Shown: one piece after another, positions 41,037 through 53,216 of the stretch
How positions within the stretch are numbered: position 1 is the first letter of the stretch
Layout of the letters: each line of letters starts with the position of its first letter
Assembly (NCBI GenBank): GCA_016584495.1
Contig: WAID01000001.1
Location: forward strand, 1,240,001 to 1,304,000
From: Celoporthe dispersa
Lineage: Eukaryota; Ascomycota; Sordariomycetes; Diaporthales; Cryphonectriaceae
Reading direction: 5' to 3'
Length of the DNA: 64,000 nucleotides
Notes under the pieces: model-generated
What the model was told of the DNA's origin: nothing
The model's input: the letters and a program-made list of their open reading frames with translations, nothing else
Databases searched by the model: none
Program-made: the position numbers and the translations under genes

Positions 41037-43301
41037 TCAGTAGATGACCTTACTGCCACACGCTTTGCAGCCATCGCTCATTCCAGCCAGTCTGACCTGC
41101 CTACAGTCGCAGACCCACCAGGCCTCCTGGGTCTTGCTGATGATCTTGCGATTACAATCCCTCCTGTAGACCCCAAATTTGGCGCCACAAGGGATACACA
41201 CCCGGCGTAGCGAGACCACGTCTCCAACCCGGGGTCCCAAAGGTATGCCTCGATCCTCGTCTCCCAAACTCTCCTGCGGGAGACAGACGTTGCTGACTGG
41301 TTCGGTGTTTGGCATTGTCCATTCCTCGTACTGTCCTTCGTCTTGAGGCTTGCCTCTGGGGGCGGAGAGCTCGTAGGTGTAACTTCCCGTCTCAGCTCCC
41401 CCTCGAGCAGCCCCATTAGCTGGCAGACTATAGAGTGGCCTGCGGGATCCCGGATCGGGCTCAGGGCCAGTTTCCTCGGTGAAAGCAGTTGGGTCTGTTG
41501 TGTTCTTGTTGCCGGCCGATCCAGTCGCGTTCCCCAACTGTTTGCCGATGTTGAATAGGCCTGGGAAATTCTCCTGGTTCAACTTTGGGTATCTGATTGG
41601 CAAGAATGTGAATATTGGGTTGACACTTCGAAGAGGAGCCACAAGGTGCTTCTCCCTGTTGATATCTCTGTAGTAGGCCCTGAGGTCGTCTTGGCTGACT
41701 CCTTTCTCCATCCGCTGCCGCACGTAGTCATCCACATTGCTTGTCTGTACTGTGCGCGTATCTCTCGTAAGCCAGTCCGGCAGCTTTCCTCCAGGAACAA
41801 GGCCGAGGATCCGCACGTATTCGACCCGCATGTCGACCTTCTTGTCGGCTTCGTCAGCGTTCGCCCTCTTTGCTTCTTGGTTCTTCACAGCCCGGCCCTC
41901 CTTATCTTCCAGGAGCTGGCCCTCGAAGTAATGTGCTGGCAGGATCTTATAGCAGCAGTAGCAGCCCCATTTTCCGTACGTGTCTGGGTGGGCCTTGGGC
42001 TTGTTGGCTGCCTGCTTGGATCTGCTGTCGGCCTGCTTGTGTTTGCGCTTTGCCTGCTTCCGTCCGGCCGAGGCTGCCTTGCCGTTGTTCTTCTTTCCGC
42101 CGACAGGGCTCGTGCGTGGAGGTGTTCCTTTCTTACTGGAGGCGGCATCCGCATTCTCGCCATCGCCATCGTCGTCTGGTTCGCACTTGCCCTGTGCCCT
42201 CGGCTCCTTCTTGGGGAAGTTGTTGGGGTTATCGCGCTCTTCGCAGAGGATAGCTTCGGTCCTGACCTGCCAGGGGATCGCCTCGAGGTCTACCATGCGA
42301 TAGAGCCTATGGCTGCATTTCTTGAGCAGGGCCTGTTCCTTGTACCCGCAGTACATCATAATACGCATGAACAGTTGTTGCGGGAGTGTCTCTAATCTTG
42401 AGGTCGGCTCCTCCTCCATCGTCGTGCGCCACTGCAGGTCGACCTTTAGCACGCCGTGTATCTGCTCGAAGGTGCCGGTCAGGTCAGCCTCGACAGGAGC
42501 CACCGGGTGCTCTGGGATGGATAGCTCCATGTCGGAGAAGGCTGTCGCAACGGTTGAGATGTCCGGAGGTGAAACTTCGTCAGGCCGGCCCGTCGAGGCG
42601 ACGGTGGCATGGCTGGGCACCGGGCTGGGAGCTGGCGCCGTGCCTGATGAGATGTAAGATGACCGTCGTGAGCCTGTTCCAGAGTGTAGACTAGATGATC
42701 GGGCGAGGTTGGACGGGCTGAGGAAGCGGGAGGTGATCTGGCGACGATGCTGTCGTGTGGGAGTGCTTTGTCGTGAAGGAGGATTCGGCAAGGGCGACTC
42801 CAGTTGTTCTGGCGGTGGCGTCTGCAGGGGATAGGGTAGTGGATCGCGGTCTGGACGCCGCTCCCACTCCTCTCGTCCTCGACGCAGCGCTTTTTCGATC
42901 CAATCACCATCGCTAATTTTGCATCGTTTGGACGACTGCTCGAAGTGCTCGGGCCATTGGCCGTCGGTTCCGCTGTCCCTGGAGAGTCTCAGAGCTGGAT
43001 CGTCGGCTACAACCCTTGGCGTGCTGGCGTCCCTCTTTGGGTCGCCAGGCCACCGGCCCTGTGCTGAACGGCTTCGGAATGAGTGTTGGTCGCTACTTGC
43101 GGACGAGCAGGTCGATACGTGGCGGGCATGTTGATGTTGTTGTTCTAGATCGGTAAACCAGTGTATGAGCTCCGTGGACGTGGAGTCCCGAAAGTCCTGG
43201 ACGGGAGGAGGAAGTAATCGGCTGACAGGTGGCAGAGTAGGGAGGAGGGTGGGAGTATGAGGTGCAGAATCCCGAGAGGTACTCTGACGCCGAGAAGCCA
43301 T
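41037..43301 (-). CDS. F-box protein with C-terminal Cys-rich region
   Basis: Single exon of 754 residues from ATG 43301 (context GCCATGG). Residues 1-290 are Ser/Pro/Arg-rich and probably disordered. The F-box is near residues 305-345 (LETLPQQLFMRIMMYCGYKE then KKCSHRLYRMVD). A Lys-rich linker follows, then a first Cys pair in WGCYCCYKILPAHYF, and a C-terminal Cys-rich segment with VCIPCGAKFGVYRRDC, WWVCDCRQVRLAG and CKACGSKVIY, spaced like zinc ligands. F-box proteins bring substrates to SCF ubiquitin ligases through Skp1; the target is unknown. The frame is intact. Confidence 0.85.
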   Translation of the reverse strand: MASRRQSTSRDSAPHTPTLLPTLPPVSRLLPPPVQDFRDSTSTELIHWFTDLEQQHQHARHVSTCSSASSDQHSFRSRSAQGRWPGDPKRDASTPRVVADDPALRLSRDSGTDGQWPEHFEQSSKRCKISDGDWIEKALRRGREEWERRPDRDPLPYPLQTPPPEQLESPLPNPPSRQSTPTRQHRRQITSRFLSPSNLARSSSLHSGTGSRRSSYISSGTAPAPSPVPSHATVASTGRPDEVSPPDISTVATAFSDMELSIPEHPVAPVEADLTGTFEQIHGVLKVDLQWRTTMEEEPTSRLETLPQQLFMRIMMYCGYKEQALLKKCSHRLYRMVDLEAIPWQVRTEAILCEERDNPNNFPKKEPRAQGKCEPDDDGDGENADAASSKKGTPPRTSPVGGKKNNGKAASAGRKQAKRKHKQADSRSKQAANKPKAHPDTYGKWGCYCCYKILPAHYFEGQLLEDKEGRAVKNQEAKRANADEADKKVDMRVEYVRILGLVPGGKLPDWLTRDTRTVQTSNVDDYVRQRMEKGVSQDDLRAYYRDINREKHLVAPLRSVNPIFTFLPIRYPKLNQENFPGLFNIGKQLGNATGSAGNKNTTDPTAFTEETGPEPDPGSRRPLYSLPANGAARGGAETGSYTYELSAPRGKPQDEGQYEEWTMPNTEPVSNVCLPQESLGDEDRGIPLGPRVGDVVSLRRVCIPCGAKFGVYRRDCNRKIISKTQEAWWVCDCRQVRLAGMSDGCKACGSKVIY

Positions 43302-46300
43302 GGCCTCTGTCAGCGCTCGGCCGCGGACGCCAAACGTCTGAGGCTCGGGTGGGGGGGGGACGTTTTTGTTCAGTTGCTTGGTTCGTCTAGTCCTCCTTGT
43401 GGCCGGGCAGCTGAGGAAGAGAATCGCCAGTGAGTCGACTCAGGCCCACAAGGTTGTCGTAATTGAGATCACCAGAGATATAGGAGAGTTTTCCTTTTCT
43501 TTTTGTAGTTGTTGACTGGCAGCGTTATAATATGGCGGAACGAAGTGGAGAAGGAGGAGAGGCACTGTCCCACCAGAGAATGCGACCCGTTGACCGCGGA
43601 CCGTCTGGCGATGGGCTACCACATATTGTAGCAGACGTCTCTCGCCCGGTAAGGACACAACGCATGTTGGCAGCGTTGATGCAGTAGGGGTGGGCCTGGA
43701 ACTCCCTGCCTCCACCATGCGACATCGAGCGTTGGTCTGTTAGCTGCTGGGGGATCTGACCTCTCCAGAGTGAAGCGCCCTTGGACAGACTTTTTCTACT
43801 GGTCCTCCAGAGAGCCGGGACAGCAGATGTGGTGCCATTGGAGGATGGTCTGGGAGGAAGAGCTGCGTGCGCTCGCAGGTGCAAGGTCCCTAGGGCTTGT
43901 CCCCTCTGCGGCGGTAGTACTGCTGTATAGAAGAATCCTGACCTGCCGGGGTTGGAAATTGGGTACATTGACCTGCGGTTGGTAGTAGGCGCAGCTGCGT
44001 CCTTGTAACCGAGCTGGCACTGTGCTGCTCGCTAGAGTGGGCGAGATGTACTTCCAGCCCGTCCACCTTGAGCAGGGTGTGTTCTCTCGAGGTCTCCTGC
44101 GCTTGTCCCCGGTCACGGCCTGGACGTGACAGCGCATTCACCACCCCCCCCCTCCACCCTCCCACCCCCGACAGGGTACAAGCAGGATACCCCGCAGAAT
44201 CTTGGTAGACACAGCCCTGCAACAGGACCTAACGCTACCGGCGCCAGCTGTCGTTCAAGCAAGACGACAAGATAGCCCACCCTTGAGGCCCAAACCGTTT
44301 CCGCGCAGGAACAGGCATGCAAGGGTTACTGCTCTGGAGGGTGTGGACCAGAGAGCGGCGAGGTGGGGATTCGCTGTCCGGGTTGAGCGTCGCGAGGTGA
44401 CCGGATACAACCATCCGGGTGCGAGGGCTCCTCCTGGGGCTCCAGTCCGGCTGGACCCTTCATACTATGTACACTTGGGCATGGCGTGAGAGTCGGTAAG
44501 AAGAGGGTCTGTAGGACGAGGTCTCCACAAGCCGTGCCTATCTTGGACATACTATCATATTGCCTGTGTTGAGGCATCAGCCTACTTGGCAGCTCAGCAC
44601 TAACTACCGTAGCACGATCCTGGCGATTGGGTGCTCAGGTTCCCAGCCCGAACTGCATCGTGACCTCGGGTCCAGGAGCCGGCTGGCCACCTGGGGCCCT
44701 TGCTGTCCAGGCCGACGAGCTCGCTGCAGCAGGAGCTGTGTCGAGGCGGTGACCCGTCCAGGGGCCATTCGAAGGAGCCCTGGTGCCCCGACCGGCATAT
44801 GCCTCTTGCGCCATCTCGGGCAGGTCGGGAGGGGATCTATGCTCGGGAGGCCGGGAGGTATGTAGAAAATAAAAATAAAATAAAAAAGGGACCAGAGGAC
44901 AGCATCCTCGTCCGTACCAGGGCCTGAGGCCGCCAGAGTGGTCTGCGAAATGCGCAGGATCCAACTAGGCAGGGCCCCCTGTAGAGAAGACGCAATCATA
45001 TTGACCTTTACCAGACTGTCGGGTCGGTCTAGGCTGCTCCAGGTAAGGCGGGTGGTGACAGCAGCGCTGTGGACTGGGGGGCTCAGGACCTGATTGGACA
45101 AGATAAGCTGACGGGTGTGGGTATGATTCCCAGTCGCATTGAGGTCTCACGCGCTTGTGGGTTAAGGTGCATGCTGCCATCGTGGCATGGACAAGTCGTC
45201 GGGCAAGATCTAGGACGGCAGAAGCGGTCCTCTTCATGTGGTACGCCCGTCTCCTCAGGCCCAGTGATGAGTTCGTGAGTCTGGTCATAGCAAGCTGGGT
45301 ACATCTGTCCGTGGAGAGCCGCCAGGGTGCCGTCTAGAGACCAGTGCAGCAGGTAGAATCGAGACAGTGCGTGTTGTCATGACGTGATAGAAAGCGTTCT
45401 AGGCAGTCGTGATGTGTCTTTCTGTGTACCATCCAGCATTGGACCCATATGGAGGTTTTTTTTTTTAGAAAAAAAAGATGAAAAAAAGTACCGGGCATAC
45501 CGCTGAATGGGCGTGTGACACGCTGTTGAGTGGGGGATCCGGGGCAGCAAATGGTACTCTGGTAATGTCACCAGGACAGACTGCTGATTGGTGGATTCCT
45601 CCCCGCCATGGCCTGCCCAGGCGGTCTTGCGCTGCATCCCAGTCAAATGGGCCCCGAGGCAGAAAGGGAGTTTGGCCCACAGGAAGAATCAACTCGAGGC
45701 CAGCGGTATCCCCTCCCGGTTCGACAGCGCACTCGATCCCCTCTACCCTCATCAAGATTCACATGATGTTGTCGAGATGCGAGGCGGTGGGCCCGGGAGT
45801 TCTTCTCGTGTCGCCGAAGCAGATCCTCGCCGCGATCTCGACGCGCCCGGCCGTCGAGAGATGAGGTGCCACGAGTGCGGCACAGACCGAGCCGCTACGG
45901 GTATCAATGAGATGCGCCATAGCTCTGTGCCTCCTCCCCCGCCCATCACCTTGTCAGCACCTTTTTTAACTCCTTGTCAACAGGCGTGGCATGTTTATGC
46001 TGTGTGATAAGTGGGGCGGGCAGCCGAGACGCAGCAAGGTTTTTCGATGTGCCTTGGCCATGCTTTTGCCGTTCGGTCCGTGTCGGCTCTGACCTGTCAC
46101 AGGGAACAAGCCGCGGCTGCCCAGGGTCGATGCCAACATATGGCATTATTCCTGGTGCCAGCGTCTCTTGTGTGAAGATGTGTGATCGCTCGTGGTCCGA
46201 CTTGGGGCAGATGATAAATTTGGACCCGAAGAGGTGGGTATTGTGCTTGGTGAAGGGAGGGAAAGGAGGAGACGAACCGCCGGGGAAGGCAGTACTGCTA

Positions 46301-46549
46301 CGAAGGCCCCATGCTAGGCAGCCGAGCAGGGGTATGGTCTTCGTCCCTTCACCCCTTTTGCCAAACCTTAAAAAGGAGAGGAGGGACAAAGCTTATGCAT
46401 TATCTCTGCAGAACAAAAGAGGAATGGAAACAGGAGAGAGAGAAAGGACAGAGGACTGGAATAAAAAGGAAAAAGGGATAACGAAGGGCGAAAAAAGAAG
46501 AAAGAAAAAAACTAAAAAATTTAAGGTTATCTTGCCACGACATTGTCCT
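43302..46549. other. long intergenic region
   Basis: 3.2 kb between the end of the Zn2Cys6 gene and the start of the F-box gene, both on minus, so mostly promoter and leader of the F-box gene plus the regulator's 3' UTR. GC is fairly high and short frames overlap on both strands, but none has a domain I recognise. A purine-rich block occupies about 46365-46525 just past the regulator's stop. Confidence 0.5.
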
Positions 46550-49419
46550 TCACGTGTCGCCCTCTACTCTCGCTATCTGACGGCCGAGGACACAAGCACT
46601 CAACAAATTCCCCTCCAGAGTATCTGCAGCCTCGGACAAAACCCGTCCCAGGACGATCCGTACGCTCTCACCCTCAGAGCCCCCATCGCTGACGGCATCC
46701 TCACCTCCCGCCTGGGCTGAGACGATGCCCAGCTGTACGCCAAAGCTGACGGCCTGGTCCTCTTGTGTCCACCTTGCTACCGTCTGCCGCAGAGCCTCCT
46801 CTTTGGATTTCGGCATTGATGACCTCCGTCTTGACGATCCAGCAGGAGACTCGGGCCCCCCTAACGTGCCGTGTCTTAGGGCCGATGGAATGCGATTGAG
46901 GTTCTTGGAGGCAAACAATCTCCGGAGGCTGACATGCCCTTCTTTACCACCCGTGAAGCGGTTTGTGCTAGAGAGCAAGGCGACGCGGAGGCAAATAGCA
47001 GGATGCACGCTCAACTCCGAGATTGTATCGCTGTAGTCGCCCCCTGCCCCCTCTCTAGCCACAGGTGAGGGGGCTGTAGGTGTAGGCTCGTCATCAAGTG
47101 CTGCTGCATCAAGGATGCCCTGGATGGCCTCGTACAGGTGGTCTTCAACATCTGGCTGCGGTTGGTACTTCTTGATGGCCTCACTCAGGCTGCGAAGTTG
47201 ATGGTGCTCGGCACTCGAAGGGGCCAATAATTTGGCCTTGATAACGCAAAAGAACTAGAGGCAGTGACATGCAAGTGATGCTAGAAATATGTCAGACCAA
47301 CGAAAGGCGAGTCTGTCAAATAAGAAGAACGCGTACGAATTTACTGGTGCCCATCTCGACAATCGGTGCGTCACAAGGACTTTGAGGCATTGGGCGGCTG
47401 CCAAAGCAGCCTGTTCCATGTTGCGGCTGCTATTGGCAAACAGCATTCTATCTCCGGGAGTCATTTTCTCCTCTTCTGTCGAGTGGAGATTGCGTATCAG
47501 ATACAGGCTCTCGTAGTGGTGGAGTTTGGTCAGGGCAGAACTATATGCCACAGGCCGGTTAGCTTCACATGGGGTAGTGGACAGTGGTCTGAAGGGATAC
47601 TGACTGATATAACAAGTACATGTAGCTGCTGTAAAGGGTCACGGAGTCGTGTTGAAACCCAGTCTGGTTTGCATCGTACCCAGAGAGACTAGCCACGAGC
47701 ATTCGGTGATTCCGTATTTCAGGATGTGTCGTAGCGGCCGTTTGATACCAGACCCTCATACGCATCTTGCAGACACTGATACGTTGGGCGACCTCTTCAT
47801 CATGACGTGCCTCCAGAAATAACTTGTCGTCCAACGGGAATACCTCCGTTAGCAGATCCGTGAGGATCAGTGCGAGGTTCACCATGAGCAAGAAGACGCC
47901 ATTCAAATTTCCCTTCGTGCTGACATTGTAGACTCGACCACGTTTGGCCCCGTCCCACATCGCCCCAGACCCACAAGCCGCAAACCATTCATCTTCGGTA
48001 TCATAATGAGCCTTGGACAGCTGGACCGGCCTCCGCGAGCAGAGGGATAGCAGTCGGTCTTGTAAAATTATGGAAGGCCAGAGGGTTTTGAGAGAGATGC
48101 GGCGATAGTGAGGGACATTCAGGTCTGGCATGCCGTTATTTCGATGTGCCCCAGCCTTTTTGGCCTGCTGGATTGCAACGCTGAGCCAGTAGCTGCTGGT
48201 ATGTGCACACTCACTCGTGGCGAGGGGGGACCAGGCTGAGACGAGAAGAGCGGCTTGTGATATGGCGACGGGTGAGGACTCGGCACCAAAGTCAAACAGG
48301 AGCTGTGACACAGGGTCAGTTCGGTCTTCCGGCCCTCGACATATAAAGATTGATCATCTCACCTTCGTCCGACGGTACAATGCTTCTTTGGCGGACTTTA
48401 TGTCTACGAATCCAAGTGTCTCGAGACTTTTCTGTGGGACATACTGGACTCGTGTCAGCAGTTACCTGGCCAGGGCTGCTGCAGGCTTGAACTCACACTA
48501 CATGCCGAGAAGAGCATCGCCTGCAGCACAAGCAGAGACAGCCGCTCGTTGGGAGAAATCACGCCCGGCTGAGAGCCGTACATCTCCCAGAAGACACCCT
48601 CGTCTACAAGCGGCATGATTGGATGAACGTGAAGGTAATACTGCTTGACGAAACCGTCCAGGATCGGCCTCGTGGGCACGCGTAGGCAGCCCTGCATCTC
48701 AAGATAGCTGACATCTTGCGGCAGGATGTTTGGTAGGTTGGTGACCGCAAGGAATGGATAGTAGGAGTATGTCACATCAGACCCGAAGCTCATGCTCTGC
48801 TCACCCATCCACTCGAGCTGCTGGATCCTCGCTCTTGTCGACGAGTGTGGTTGCTGATGCAGCGGCTCTTGCGGTGGCCCATAGTGTGGAGCATGTCCTG
48901 CCGATGCTATTCGATACGAGTCATCCCCTGGGCCTCCCAAGCCAGAGTCTCTTTCTGGGTCTAGAGCACTGCCAGCAGTGACCCCAGTGAGGGAGTTCAT
49001 GCCACTGTCCGACTTCTCACTGACATGATCTGCCAGCATGTCCGCAGCGACATCGGCATCCGGAGGTAGTGCTGGCGTCGGGACACCCTGCCCTGAGAGC
49101 TGCTCTTGAGCATGTGGATCCCTGTGGTCTGCATGTTCAGCTGGTCTGTTGCCACTCCCTGCGTTGTTGGTATGCGACGCTCGACTGCATGCAAGTGTCA
49201 GCCTGGTAAGTACTCCTTTCTCAGGCTCGACGATACAAACCGTCTTGAGGCTCGACCGATCACAACACAGGCCTCGCCGTCCAGAAAACAATTCATGCAC
49301 GGCCGGCCCCGCTGTGACACATCACATCGGACCTTGCGGGCTCGACAGGCCAAACACGCCTTGTTCGCCCGTTTTCTGATCTTGCTAGAGCCTGCTTGCG
49401 AGGGGTGGTGGTGATCCAT
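46550..49419 (-). CDS. Zn2Cys6 transcription factor (cutinase transcription factor 1 beta-like), frame broken once
   Basis: Six exons: 49241-49419, 48497-49184, 48363-48443, 47605-48302, 47337-47540 and 46550-47280, about 859 residues; all introns are GT-AG and 50-65 nt. The zinc cluster at about residues 21-52 reads CLACRARKVRC then CMNCFLDGEAC. The fungal_trans middle domain spans about 220-600: GFVKQYYLHVHPIMPLVDEG, LFDFGAESSPVAISQAALL, SYWLSVAIQQAKKAGAHR, WPSIILQDRLLSLCSRRP. In the last exon SITCMSLPLVL and VIKAKLLAPSSAEHHQLRSL are out of register by one base at the A4 run 47248-47251 (T4 in the coding strand). The layout is that of CTF1-beta/Far-type regulators of cutin or fatty-acid genes; the target genes are inferred only from that resemblance. 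Divergent from the agmatinase. Confidence 0.87.
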
Positions 49420-50454
49420 GACGGCAACATTGGGCTTGTGCGCAAGCCTGCATGTCGATGCAAGGAACTAAAGGGGGTTGAGCTCATCCACGACAAAGAG
49501 GGCATCCATATTTGGTTCTCATTACGGTACCTAGCAGGTGCCAAGCAAACCGGGGAATTATGAAAGGGGGTTGGCGGGCGGACATTTAAACGCTGGGAAA
49601 CTTTATTCGAGGTCATCCCTGAAGCGCCGCTGCCCTGCGGACAAAATTATTGCCTCGGCAATACTGCGGCTATATTTAAGCCGAGATGCACAATACAGCA
49701 TTTGGTTTTACCCGGCCGGAGGCAGGCCCAGGATTCCGTCCTCCAACTGCAGTGAGCAGTGGAACGTAGGAAGCAAGAGGAGGAAATAGAATCATTGTTG
49801 CTATGGATGATGACGATGCTGTGAGTGGTGGTGGTGATGTGGAGGAAAAGTCCTCTAGTGCTAGCCCGTCCCGAGGAAGTCCACTCTACGCACTATAGAT
49901 CCGGTTGGTTGTTCCTTCCTGCCCTGCCTACAGGCTGACAGGGTGGGTAGACGCTGCAACGATGCTGCTAAGCACATTGATTAGTGTACAGTACTTGGTA
50001 GGTATGCAGGCGTCAGCTGCGAAAAGCCAGGCAGGCACAGGGCATTGAATTTCTTGCGAATCAAATACTCCACAGCGTGGAGCAGAGTATTCTTTCAGTG
50101 CAGTATGCTGCACGCCTTGAGTACGAGAGTTCCTTCATCATACCATCTGTTCAAACTGAAAGGAGAATAAACTGGGAAGAGATAGGCGACTCCAGGTGAG
50201 GCTCAAGGCACTATGAACACTGTTGCTGGCTGGCCATTCCACCGGCCGGACCCGCATTGTGGACCGCCAACACGGAGAATGATAGGCAATGCATCCGGCA
50301 ATCTGCGTCTAACCTGTCATGATCATGACCAAATGGTGATATAATAGAAAGCGGGTGAGCTGCTTATTAGCTGAGAAAATAAATACATAGTACCTACTTT
50401 TCTCGCCGTGCTCAGGGCCCGGGTCAAACCTCACACAGTGACCCCCGAACCACG
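49420..50454. promoter_or_regulatory. divergent promoter between the Zn2Cys6 regulator and the agmatinase
   Basis: 1 kb between two start codons facing away from each other. No gene is supported. Shared control of the two genes is possible but not shown. Confidence 0.55.
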
Positions 50455-52022
50455 ATGAGATCCACAACACTGCTGCGGACAGGCGTCACGCTCGCAGCAT
50501 CAGCGCGGGCATGGCAGCTCCCCAACGCGAACCACCCACAGCCCTTTTGGGTGCAGCAGCAGCGCCCGCTAGGCTCTATACCCGAGGATGACAGCGACAT
50601 CGACATCGTGACGGACTCGCAGTTCCGCGGCCTCAAGACCTTCGCCAACCTGCCTTACGTGAACGCCCTCTCGGACGAGGAAGCCGAGGACAACAGGTAC
50701 GACATCGCTATCCTCGGGGCCCCCTTCGACACCGCCACCTCGGGGAGACCTGGCGCACGTTTTGGGCCGGGAGGGATCAGGACGGGCAGCCAGCGCATGT
50801 TTCCTGGCGCCTTCTCTGTCTACACGGGCGAGGGCACGCTGAACCAGTGGGCCAAGGTCGTGGACTGCGGAGATGTCGGGCTGACGTGGTTTGACAACGC
50901 CGTCGCGCTGAGGCAGCTGGACAAGGCTCACAGGGTGCGTGTTTTTTTGTTTTTTTTCCTTCTCATTTTTTCTCAGCGCAGAGTTGTGTTGCCCAAAAAA
51001 AAAGAAAAGATGCTGGGTGAGATTCGAGGGCTGCGTATGCTGATGAGGCCGGCTATAAAAGGTCATCTCCGGTCGGCCAGCTGCGAACTCGAGCGTGTCC
51101 AAGACGCCTCGGATCCTGACGCTTGGTGGTGACCACACTACCACGCTGAGTGCGCTGAGATCTACTGCTGAGAAGTGGGGTGACGTCTCGGTCATTCACT
51201 TCGACAGTCATATTGGTGAGCAAAGATTTGCACTCGTCTTGCCGTCGGGAACGGTGGGAGTCAGCTAAATAATGCGTCCGCACAGACACCTGGGATCCAG
51301 CCGTGATAGGAGGCGGGCTGTCAGACTATGCGTATGTTATACTCTTTTTGTCAGCATAGTAGAGGGTCTTATGCTAACGCTTCTTGAAGTGGCATCAATC
51401 ACGGCACGTTCCTACATATTGCTCACGAGGAGGTATGCCATCGCGTCTATCATCTAAGCGACCCTTGGCCGATCTGGATGGCTCCGCTTAACTCCACCTC
51501 GCGCAGGGCCTCATTAGGAACACGTCTATCCACGCCGGTATCAGGGCCCCCGTGATGAGACCCAAAGAGGACATCCGGAACGACGTCCGCTGCGGCTTCG
51601 ATCTCATCACCGCGAGGGCCATCGATAAGATCGGCTCGGACGGGATCATAGATCAGATCAAGAAGCGAGTGGGAGACTCGAATGTCTACATCAGCGTGGA
51701 TATTGATGTTCTCGACCCGGCATACGCTCCAGGTCAGTTAATTCATCCCGAGTATTTCAATTTCCTCTTGAAAGCTGGCTGACCGATATCTTTCCCAGCC
51801 ACTGGCACGGCCGAGCCTGGCGGCTGGACCAGTCGTGAGCTCCTCACGATCCTGGATGGCCTGAGCGGGCTGAAGGTGATAGGAGGGGACGTGGTCGAGG
51901 TAGCTCCCATCTACGACAATCCTGGAGAGACCACGCTTCTGGCAGCTGCGCAGGTTGGGTGGTCGCTGTTGCAGCTCATGGTAGACGTGCCTGTGGAATC
52001 CAAGGCCGATAAGGAAGCGTAA
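50455..52022 (+). CDS. agmatinase/ureohydrolase family protein with signal peptide
   Basis: Six exons: 50455-50934, 51062-51215, 51286-51331, 51390-51432, 51507-51732 and 51799-52022, giving 390 residues with all phases agreeing. A hydrophobic N-terminus (TTLLRTGVTLAASARAW) suggests secretion. The arginase fold blocks are DIAILGAPFDTATSGRPGAR, ILTLGGDHTTTLSAL (first Mn ligand His), VIHFDSHIDTWDP (DxHxD ligands), GINHGTFLHIAHEEG and YISVDIDVLDPAYAP (last DxD ligands), ending near GGDVVEVAPIYDNPGETTLLAA. All metal ligands are present. The likely reaction is hydrolysis of agmatine or a related guanidino compound to putrescine-type amine and urea. Many fungi carry such secreted paralogues with untested substrates. 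Confidence 0.93.
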
Positions 52023-52550
52023 GTAAGCGCGGCTTTGTACACAAACGCCTTGGGTAAGAAACGGTCAGCTGCTTCTGTATGTCGCATGCAAGGCGCTCTC
52101 CATGTACATATGCAAATAAACCACTCTCAGCTCTCTCAGTACATCGTATTGCATACCTGTGCATGTACGCATCAATTCGAAGCTTGCTGTGTAATCACTG
52201 CCCTCATGGCATAGAGGGCCTTGTTGGAGTCGTCGACCTTGACTGCAGAGATGTCCTCATTAGCATTCTCGGAAAATCACGGAAAAGGTCGATGTTCGGA
52301 TGCATCATGTGCCCACAACTTTTAATATTCCGGCCACCGAGTCTATCAGTGACCAAGTCAAATGACCCAGATTTCAATGGTAAACTTAAGTCACGTATTC
52401 TGAAATCTAATATCAAGGTTACGCCATGGCCCGCTAGCCTGTCTTCAGAATGCCGCGCCCCGCATCTACTGGAACCTTCGTTATCTTAAGTAGTGGAAAA
52501 TAGATTTATAATCCTCCAAAAATCCGACCTTTTCAACCACAGTACGAATT

Positions 52551-52621
52551 GCGCAAATGGTTTAGTGGTAAAATCCATCGTTGCCATCGATGGGCCCCCG
52601 GTTCGATTCCGGGTTTGCGCA
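52551..52621 (+). tRNA. tRNA-Gly (anticodon GCC)
   Basis: Perfect 7 bp acceptor stem (GCGCAAA with TTTGCGC), discriminator A, D arm with A box TGGTTTAGTGG, anticodon stem CATCG/CGATG around the loop TTGCCAT (anticodon GCC), and T arm CCCGG-TTCGATT-CCGGG containing the B box. No intron. It reads the Gly codons GGC and GGT. Confidence 0.97.
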
Positions 52622-52623
52622 CG

Positions 52624-52628
52624 TTTTT
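52624..52628 (+). terminator. RNA polymerase III terminator
   Basis: T5 run starting three bases after the tRNA discriminator, with a second T run shortly after. Confidence 0.8.
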
Positions 52629-53216
52629 GCATTTTTGTTTTGACCTCTGGGATAATTATTGATTTTTAAGTGAGACAACTAACAGCCACCTAACTCTTTA
52701 ACTCTATGTTCGTTATCTTGAAAATGTATTTAAAGCAAGCAGCATGAAGGTCTCGGCGCTAGAAATACAGTCTCGAAGGGGTGTGTTGTCTGGTTACATC
52801 TACTCACGGTTGCAGGTGCGCCTCAGTGTTTTATTTGCATGATTTTTCTTTCTTTCTATATAAATGACTGCTAATGGGTATGTATATTCATAAGCTGCCC
52901 AGCATATGAACTCACCCTACAAGGCCAAATTGGTCCCTCCAACACTCGGTGAAATTGAACGAGATATGAGAGAGAAGAAAAGACTCTGGCATGCTTGACG
53001 GCTGAACTTACATCTTTTAGATGTACAGGAAATTTGAGGTGAAAAGAACCGCTGACTGAACGGCTAGGCTGTTTGCTCATCTACTGACTGATACGCTCTT
53101 TATGTCCTCTAGAGCCTTCTGCCCCGATCTTGTCGAGGCTCCTAAGACTACCCATGACCAGCAAACTTAGAAGATCATACTGGATCATCTCACGCACCAC
53201 ATCGCCCGCTCACTCT

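Larger units (their letters stand above)
52023..53216. other. intergenic region carrying a tRNA gene
   Basis: Apart from tRNA-Gly at 52551-52621, no gene is seen. The flanks of the tRNA are AT-rich. The region is bordered by the convergent ends of the agmatinase and CFT1 genes. Confidence 0.6.

Noticed and set aside
45974..46720. 248-codon frame on plus
   Set aside because: Its 3' part lies over the regulator's last exon and its middle is a Lys-rich product of a purine tract; no domain seen.
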